From assembly GCA_035493955.1 (NCBI GenBank), contig DATJHI010000035.1:223647-287646 (forward strand): 64,000 nucleotides of DNA, written 5' to 3'. The notes below the pieces were generated by a model. The model saw only the letters and a list, made by a program, of their open reading frames with translations, had not been told where the DNA came from and searched no databases. The position numbers were made by a program, and so were the translations under genes. This DNA is from NCED01 sp035493955 (GTDB lineage: Bacteria; Pseudomonadota; Alphaproteobacteria; Caulobacterales; Caulobacteraceae). Of this stretch, positions 58,677 to 64,000 are shown piece by piece. Position 1 is the stretch's first letter; every line of letters starts with the position of its first letter.

Positions 58677-58722
58677 TGGCGCGACGCTGGAAATCACCAG
58701 CGAAAGACTTTATCTTCTGAGA

Positions 58723-59232
58723 ATGCAAACCGTTCACGTTGACCGTCGCCTGTTCCTGCTCGGCTCCTGCGCCGTCGCCGCCATGACCGCCGCTCCAGGT
58801 CTGGCCGCCGCTGCGGCCGCCGCTGATCCCTACGCCGCCTCGCCGGTGCGCAAGCTCAAAGAGGCCGACTGGAAGAAGAAGCTGCCTGCGGCTTCGTTCG
58901 AGGTGCTTCGGCACGAGGATACCGAGCGCCCGTTCTCCAGCCCCCTGAACAACGAGCACCGCAAGGGCGTCTTCGCCTGCCTCGGCTGCGACCTGCCGCT
59001 GTTCCGCTCGGACTGGAAATTCGATTCCGGGACCGGCTGGCCCAGCTTCTACACCGCCATCGACGGGGCCCTGGCCAGGAAGGCGGACTTCAAGCTGGCC
59101 CTGGAGGAGCGCACCGAATACCACTGCGCCCGCTGCCTCGGCCACCAGGGCCACGTCTTCAACGACGGCCCCAAGCCCACCGGCCTGCGTTACTGCAACA
59201 ACGGCGTGGCGCTGAAGTTCGTGCCGGCCTAG
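58723..59232 (+). CDS. msrB: Exported peptide-methionine (R)-S-oxide reductase
   Basis: A 169-residue MsrB with a Tat-like signal ('VDRRLFLLGSCAVAAMTAAPGLAAA'), which would place it in the periplasm. The zinc-type Cys pairs are 'CLGCDLPLF' and 'CARCLGH', the substrate motif is 'FDSGTGWPSFY' and the catalytic Cys is in 'LRYCNNGVALKF'. It repairs oxidised methionine in exported proteins. It is 46 bp after argC; a weak hairpin (58685-58702) lies between. Confidence 0.9.
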   Translation: MQTVHVDRRLFLLGSCAVAAMTAAPGLAAAAAAADPYAASPVRKLKEADWKKKLPAASFEVLRHEDTERPFSSPLNNEHRKGVFACLGCDLPLFRSDWKFDSGTGWPSFYTAIDGALARKADFKLALEERTEYHCARCLGHQGHVFNDGPKPTGLRYCNNGVALKFVPA

Positions 59233-59269
59233 CGCCTTTCCCCCGAAGGGGGACGGGACGCCCGAAACC

Positions 59270-61342
59270 CTACGCCGCCTCGCTCCGCACCTTCACATAG
59301 CGTCCCGGCGCGTCCTCGATCGGCTTCAGCGCGCCCTTGGCCGGGTCGCGCGCGGGGACCATCCCGCCCGAGCGTTCGCGCAGCCACGCCGCCCAGTGCG
59401 GCCACCACGATCCCGGACGCTCCACCGCTCCGGCCAGCCAGGCCTCCACCGTGGGGGGCAGGGCCGGGTTCAGCCAGTATTGGTACTTCTTCGCCGCCGG
59501 GGCGTTGATCACCCCGGCGATATGGCCTGACCCGGCCAGGGTGAAGGTGGTCGGACCGCCGAACAGGCGGGCGCTGCGGTAGACCGAGCGCATGGGCGCG
59601 ATATGGTCCTCCTTCGACGACTGCACATAGACCGGCAGCTTGACCTTCTTCAGGTCCAGCTTCACCCCGCCCAGCACCAGCTCGCCCTTGGCCAACCTGT
59701 TGGCCTTGTAGAACTCGCGCAGGTAGGCGAGGTGCAGCGCCTTGGGCATGCGGGTGGCGTCGGCGTTCCAGAACAGCAGGTCGAAGGCGGCCGGCTCCTT
59801 GCCCATCAGATAGTTGGAGACGAAGAACGACCAGATCAGGTCGTTGGCCCTCAAGGCGTTGAAGGTGTCGGCCATGGTCTGGCCGGGCAGCACCCCCCCG
59901 GCCGCGTCCATCCGGGACTCCAGTTCGGCCAGCCACTCGTCGTTGGTGAACATCAGAAGGTCGCCGGCCTCGGCGAAATCCGCCTGGGCCGCGAAGAAGG
60001 TGGCCGAGGCGATCCGCGTGTCCTTCCTGGCCGCCATATGGGCCAGGGTGCAGGACAGGAGGGTCCCGGCGATGCAGTAGCCGACGGCGTTGACCCGGCT
60101 GGCCCCGGTCTGTTGCAGCACCTGCTCGACCGCGGCGTAGACGCCCTCGGTCATATAGTCCTCGAGGGTCTTGTCCTTCAGCGACGCATCCGGATTGACC
60201 CACGAGGTGAGGAAGACGGTGAAGCCCTGGCTGGTCAGCCAGCGGATCATCGAGTTTTCGGGCCTGAGGTCGAGGATGTAGTATTTGTTGATCCAGGGCG
60301 GCAGGACCAGCAGCGGGACCTCGTGGACCTGTTCGGTCGTGGGCGAGAACTGCAGGAGCTGGAACAGGGCGTTCTCGAACACCACCTTGCCCGGCGCGGT
60401 GGCGACGTTCTCGCCGACGATGAAGCGCTGGGCGTCCACCTGGCTGATGGCGAGCTTGCCGCCCCCGCGCTCCAGGTCGGCGGCGAACCGTTCAGCGCCC
60501 TTGACCAGGCTCTCGCCCTGGCTGCGCACCGCCTCGCGCAGGGCCGCGGGGTTGGAGATCAGGAAGTTCGACGGGGAGAAGGCGTCGGTCAGCATCCGGG
60601 TGAAGAACTCGACCCGTCGCTTGGTCAGGGGATCGACCCCCTCGACGCCGGCCACCAGTCCGTTCAGCCAGTTGGCGGTGAGCAGGTAGGACTGCTTCAT
60701 CACCTCGAACAGGGGATTGTCGCGCCATTCCGGGTCGGCGAACCGCTTGTCGCCGCGGGCGGGCTCGACGACCGGCGGGGCCGCTTCGCCGGCCATGCGC
60801 TGGGAAGCCTGGCGCCACAGGTCGAGGTAACCCTCGAACAGGTCGGCCTGGGCCTTCATCACCATGTCGGGCTGGCCGGCCAGTTTTCCCATCACCTCGT
60901 TCAGGGCCGGCCCGACCTTGAACGGGTCGGCGGACGGCGTCCCGCCGATCTCCGCCGGGCGCAGGGCGAATTCGGTAAGCGCCCCCTGGGCGGTCAGGGC
61001 CGCCTTGGCCAGGTTCAGCGACAGCTTCTCCAGGGCCTCGCGCTGGTCGGGCTCGAGAAAGGCGACAGGGTCGAGCGGGGACGGGGGCCTGGACGACTGC
61101 GGAGGCGATTCGGCAGGCGGGTCCGGGGGCGGGGCGGGGCGAGGGGAGGCGGCCGCCCGCGGCGCGGTGGTTTTGCGCGGCCTGGGCGCGGCCTTGACCG
61201 TCGTCGGCGCGCGGTCGGGCGCCGTGACCGTTTCCAGGGGGGACTTGGCCTTGGCGGCGGCCTTGTCGCGGCGGGCGCGGCGCATTTCGGAGGGGCGCAG
61301 CGGCTTGGTCCCCCGTTTCCGTCCGCCCTTTGCATCCGCCAT
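59270..61342 (-). CDS. phaC: Class I poly(3-hydroxyalkanoate) synthase with long disordered N-terminus
   Basis: A 690-residue polymerase that joins hydroxyacyl-CoA units into PHA granules. The lipase-like box is 'NAVGYCIAGTLLSC' with Cys423; Asp and His follow in 'SKEDHIAPMRSVY' and 'AGSGHIAGVINAP'. 'PPWINKYYILDLRPENSMIRWL' and 'WVNPDASLKDKTLEDYM' are class I marks. The first 95 residues are a Lys/Arg/Pro/Ala-rich tail ('RRARRDKAAAKAK', 'PAPPPDPPAESPPQ'), making it longer than the usual 560-600. It is convergent with msrB and has no phaA/B or phasin neighbours. Confidence 0.92.
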   Translation of the reverse strand: MADAKGGRKRGTKPLRPSEMRRARRDKAAAKAKSPLETVTAPDRAPTTVKAAPRPRKTTAPRAAASPRPAPPPDPPAESPPQSSRPPSPLDPVAFLEPDQREALEKLSLNLAKAALTAQGALTEFALRPAEIGGTPSADPFKVGPALNEVMGKLAGQPDMVMKAQADLFEGYLDLWRQASQRMAGEAAPPVVEPARGDKRFADPEWRDNPLFEVMKQSYLLTANWLNGLVAGVEGVDPLTKRRVEFFTRMLTDAFSPSNFLISNPAALREAVRSQGESLVKGAERFAADLERGGGKLAISQVDAQRFIVGENVATAPGKVVFENALFQLLQFSPTTEQVHEVPLLVLPPWINKYYILDLRPENSMIRWLTSQGFTVFLTSWVNPDASLKDKTLEDYMTEGVYAAVEQVLQQTGASRVNAVGYCIAGTLLSCTLAHMAARKDTRIASATFFAAQADFAEAGDLLMFTNDEWLAELESRMDAAGGVLPGQTMADTFNALRANDLIWSFFVSNYLMGKEPAAFDLLFWNADATRMPKALHLAYLREFYKANRLAKGELVLGGVKLDLKKVKLPVYVQSSKEDHIAPMRSVYRSARLFGGPTTFTLAGSGHIAGVINAPAAKKYQYWLNPALPPTVEAWLAGAVERPGSWWPHWAAWLRERSGGMVPARDPAKGALKPIEDAPGRYVKVRSEAA

Positions 61343-61425
61343 GATCTGGTCCTTGAGTTCGCGTCGCGGCTTTCTTCCCGGCCGATCATCGCATAAGACC
61401 GGACGTAAGGGAGACCTGTTCGGCG

Positions 61426-61893
61426 ATGTTGACGAGGCGTTCCAGGTTTGGCTTCAGGATCGGGCTTGCGGCGGCTGCGGCTGTGGCGGGACTGAGCGTG
61501 GCCGGCTGCGCCGACATAGCCCGCGTCACCTCGATCACCCCCGAGCCGCTGGCCGCCAATTCGGCGGTGGCCGCCCAGGTGAAGACGGCGACCCGGACCA
61601 ACTACTCCATGCCCAGCTTCCGCAACGTGCCGCCCAAGCCCACCGACGTGCCTGCGCCGGCGACCTACAGGGCGGCCGTGGCCGAGAGCAAGCAGGCGCG
61701 CGCCCAGGTCGAAACCTGGATCGCGGCCAATCCGCCGATGGTGGTCCTGGGCGAGAACGAGACTGAGGCCTTCGCCGCCGGTCAGCGAGCTAGGATCCCG
61801 GCGGGGGAGATGACGACTCCTGCTCCCGCCGGGTCAGAAGAATACGCCGCTCGGCTGCGCGCTCTGGCGACGCCGCCGCCCCCGCCCAAATAG
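61426..61893 (+). CDS. Hypothetical lipoprotein (155 aa)
   Basis: A predicted lipoprotein with signal 'RIGLAAAAAVAGLSVAGC' (lipobox 'SVAGC'). The mature part is mainly disordered, with 'ATRTNYSMPSFRNVPPKPTDVPAPATYRAAVAESKQARAQVETWIAANPP', then a Pro-rich end. Similar proteins in Caulobacteraceae are uncharacterised. It lies 33 bp before the aminotransferase gene on the same strand and may share its promoter; it is divergent from phaC. Confidence 0.7.
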   Translation: MLTRRSRFGFRIGLAAAAAVAGLSVAGCADIARVTSITPEPLAANSAVAAQVKTATRTNYSMPSFRNVPPKPTDVPAPATYRAAVAESKQARAQVETWIAANPPMVVLGENETEAFAAGQRARIPAGEMTTPAPAGSEEYAARLRALATPPPPPK

Positions 61894-61926
61894 ATCCGTG
61901 AGCCGCGCCTGCGCGCGGGCCCATAC

Positions 61927-63147
61927 ATGAACCACGATTTTCACAAGATCCGCCGCCTCCCACCCTATGTGTTCGAGGAGGTCAACCGCATCAAGGCGCG
62001 CCTGCGCGCCTCCGGTGTGGACATCATCGACTTCGGCATGGGCAATCCCGACATGCCGACCCCAAAGCACATCGTCGACAAGCTGGTGGAGACCGCCCGC
62101 GACCCCAAGTCCGGCCGCTACTCGCAATCCAAGGGCATCAGCGGCCTGCGCCGGGCCATGGCCGGCTATTATAACCGCCGCTTCGGGGTGAAGCTCGACC
62201 CTGAGAGCGAGGTGATCGCCACCTTGGGCTCCAAGGAGGGCTTCGCCAACCTGGCCAACGCGCTGACCGCGCCCGGCGACGTGATCATCTGCCCGAACCC
62301 GTCCTACCCGATCCACGCCTACGGCTTCATCATGGCCGGCGGCGTGATCCGCCACGTGCCGGCCCTGTCGCCGGAGCAATATCTGGCGGGCATCTCCAAT
62401 GCGGTGAAGCATTCGGCCCCGCCGCCGACGGTGCTGATCCTGTCCTATCCGTCCAACCCGACGGCCCAATGGGTCGATCTGGATTTCTACAAGGACGCGG
62501 TGGCGCTGGCGAAGAAGCACGACCTGATCATCCTCTCCGACATCGCCTATTCGGAGATCTACTTCGACAACAACCCGCCCCCGTCGGTGCTGCAGGTCGA
62601 GGGCGCCAAGGACATAGCGGTGGAGTGCAACACCCTGTCCAAGACCTACGCCATGGCTGGCTGGCGGGTCGGCATGGTGGTGGGCAACGCCCGCATCTGC
62701 GCGGCCCTGGCGCGGGTGAAGTCCTATCTGGACTACGGCAACTTCACCCCCATCCAGGTGGCGGCGGCGGCGGCCCTCAACGGCCCCCAGGGGTGCGTCG
62801 ACGAGATCCGCGCCATCTACAAGTCGCGCCGGGACGTGCTGGTCAAGAGCATGGCCCAGGCCGGCTGGGACGTTCCCTCGCCGCCCGCCTCCATGTTCGC
62901 CTGGGCGCCGATCCCGGAGAAGTTCCGCGAGGCGGGCTCGATGCTGTTCTCCAAGCTGCTGATCGAGGAAGCCGAGGTCGCGGTCGCCCCCGGCGTGGGC
63001 TTCGGCGAATACGGCGAGGGCTATGTGCGCATAGGGCTGGTGGAGAACGAGCACCGCATCCGCCAGGCCGCCCGCAACGTGAAGCGTTTCCTGGCCAACG
63101 CCGACGAGATCCTCGAGCGGCACCACAACACCATGGCTGCGCAGTAA
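61927..63147 (+). CDS. Class I/II PLP-dependent aminotransferase (AlaC/LL-DAP aminotransferase-like)
   Basis: A 406-residue fold-type I aminotransferase. The PLP Lys is in 'NTLSKTYAMAGWRVG'; 'YSQSKGISGLRRAMAGYY', 'PNPSYPIHAYG', 'LSYPSNPTAQWVD' and 'SDIAYSEIYFD' are family blocks, and 'VRIGLVENEHRIRQA' ends the protein. Members next to homoserine dehydrogenase act mostly as alanine (glutamate-pyruvate) aminotransferases; annotation as LL-diaminopimelate aminotransferase is also common. ATG 61927 starts the conserved 'MNHDFHKIRRLPPYVF'. Confidence 0.9.
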   Translation: MNHDFHKIRRLPPYVFEEVNRIKARLRASGVDIIDFGMGNPDMPTPKHIVDKLVETARDPKSGRYSQSKGISGLRRAMAGYYNRRFGVKLDPESEVIATLGSKEGFANLANALTAPGDVIICPNPSYPIHAYGFIMAGGVIRHVPALSPEQYLAGISNAVKHSAPPPTVLILSYPSNPTAQWVDLDFYKDAVALAKKHDLIILSDIAYSEIYFDNNPPPSVLQVEGAKDIAVECNTLSKTYAMAGWRVGMVVGNARICAALARVKSYLDYGNFTPIQVAAAAALNGPQGCVDEIRAIYKSRRDVLVKSMAQAGWDVPSPPASMFAWAPIPEKFREAGSMLFSKLLIEEAEVAVAPGVGFGEYGEGYVRIGLVENEHRIRQAARNVKRFLANADEILERHHNTMAAQ

Positions 63148-63151
63148 GGTC

Positions 63152-64000
63152 ATGGGGATGGACAACAAGAAGGTCTGGCGCATCGGCGTCGCGGGTTTGG
63201 GCACGGTCGGCGCCGGGCTGCTGAAGTTCATCGCCGAGCGGCCGGAATTCGCCCCGGACGGCTCCAAGGTGGTGGTGACCGGGGTGACCGCCCGTTCGCG
63301 CTCGCGGCCCCGCCCCGTGGACATCTCGGGCCTGACCTGGTTCGACGACGCCGTGGCCCTGGCGACCTCCCCCGATGTCGACATCTTCGTCGAGCTGGTG
63401 GGCGGCTCGGACGGGACCGCCAAGGCGGCGGTGGAGGCGGCCTTGGCCGCCGGCAAGCCGGTGGTGACCGCCAACAAGGCGCTCCTGGCCGAACATGGAC
63501 TTGAGCTGGCGCGCCTGGCCGAGGCCAACGGAGTCTCGCTGCTGTTCGAGGCGGCGGTGATGGGCGGGACCCCCGCGGTGAAGATGCTGCGCGAGGGCCT
63601 GGTCGGGGACGACGTCGATTCCCTCTCCGGCATCCTCAACGGCACCTGCAACTTCATCCTCAGCGAGATGGAGAAGTCCGGCCGCTCCTTCGCCGAGGTC
63701 CTGGCCGAGGCTCAGCGCCTGGGCTACGCCGAGGCCGACCCGACCATGGACGTGGGCGGTTTCGACGCCGCGCACAAGATCACCCTGCTGGCCGCCCTGG
63801 CCTTCGGCGGCGCGCCCAATTTCGCCGCCGCCGAAGTCGAGGGAATCGAGCAGGTCGAGCTGATCGACATCCGCCTCGCCCACGAGCTGGGCTACCGGAT
63901 CAAGCTGATCGCCTCGGCGACGCGCGAGGGCGCGGGCGCCAGCGTGCGGGTCAATCCGACGCTCGTGCCCCTGGACCACCCGCTCGCGGGGGCGGGCGGC
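63152..64000 (+). CDS. hom: Homoserine dehydrogenase (N-terminal part; runs off the window)
   Basis: The first 283 residues of an NAD(P)-dependent enzyme that reduces aspartate semialdehyde to homoserine for threonine and methionine synthesis. 'WRIGVAGLGTVGAGLLKFI' is the nucleotide-binding loop; 'TANKALLAEHG', 'FEAAVMGGTPAVKML' and 'GILNGTCNFILSEME' with 'EADPTMDVGGFDAAHKITLLAALAFG' are diagnostic. Starts at 63152 or 63158. It follows the aminotransferase by four bases. The C-terminal domain and any ACT domain lie beyond the window. Confidence 0.95.
   Translation, partial: MGMDNKKVWRIGVAGLGTVGAGLLKFIAERPEFAPDGSKVVVTGVTARSRSRPRPVDISGLTWFDDAVALATSPDVDIFVELVGGSDGTAKAAVEAALAAGKPVVTANKALLAEHGLELARLAEANGVSLLFEAAVMGGTPAVKMLREGLVGDDVDSLSGILNGTCNFILSEMEKSGRSFAEVLAEAQRLGYAEADPTMDVGGFDAAHKITLLAALAFGGAPNFAAAEVEGIEQVELIDIRLAHELGYRIKLIASATREGAGASVRVNPTLVPLDHPLAGAGG

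Noticed and set aside
58685..58702. Hairpin CGCTGG/CCAGCG after argC as a terminator
   Set aside because: The stem is only six pairs with a poor T-tract (AAAGACTTTAT).

Overview
The window is GC-rich, densely coded chromosomal DNA from an alphaproteobacterium, most likely a member of the Caulobacteraceae (Phenylobacterium/Caulobacter type). The grounds are the gene families (DUF3008, DUF2842, a YceD/CBP3-chaperone pair, plsX-fabH-ihfA-MerR, the PHA synthase), TTGACGS-type promoters, an EcfG-type promoter and GANTC (CcrM) sites inside intergenic palindromes. I see no insertion sequence, prophage or CRISPR array.

Layout. 1-8.5 kb: metabolic and accessory genes, including a 2OG-Fe(II) oxygenase, a CDF cation exporter, a Rieske oxygenase followed by an orphan periplasmic protein and two tandem cupins, a VIT-family transporter and a spermidine-synthase-like protein. 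8.66-16.27 kb: a four-gene cluster (transglutaminase-DUF2126, CP-ATP-grasp fused to alpha-E, and two further transglutaminases). This is the most system-like unit in the window: a predicted but biochemically undefined peptide-ligation/modification pathway. Its first gene seems to begin at CTG, and its last transglutaminase has Ser where the catalytic His is expected. 16.5-20.9 kb: two overlapping sensor-kinase genes (MHYT-PAS-HK-REC-REC-Hpt and REC-HK). 21-26.2 kb: a stress-type island (hemerythrin behind a good EcfG promoter, DUF883, phospholipase D-like, DUF4142, small proteins, ATP-dependent DNA ligase). 26.4-36.7 kb: mixed genes, including a degenerate HtrA-like protein, a PQQ-type sugar dehydrogenase homologue, a gamma-resorcylate decarboxylase homologue, a hybrid kinase and a receiver-only PhoB relative.

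36.7-43.9 kb is a cobalamin uptake and salvage operon, btuB-cobO-btuF-btuC-btuD-cobQ, headed by a cobalamin riboswitch and its promoter. Two related long palindromes lie between btuB and cobO. BtuB and BtuFCD would import corrinoids; CobO and CobQ act on the corrin ring. 44-49.4 kb: exported beta-propeller, OmpA-like and MliC proteins, then a cytochrome c, an exported divergent superoxide dismutase, a HupE/UreJ protein and a membrane-anchored partner.

49.4-64 kb is core housekeeping: bamE, a cytochrome bc1 chaperone, yceD, a frameshifted DUF3147 gene, plsX-fabH, ihfA, a MerR regulator, tRNA-Pro(GGG), ctaA, rplM-rpsI, argC, msrB, phaC, an aminotransferase and the start of hom, which runs off the end. 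The only gene-free stretch over 300 bases is 36673-37062, which holds the btuB promoter, riboswitch and leader.
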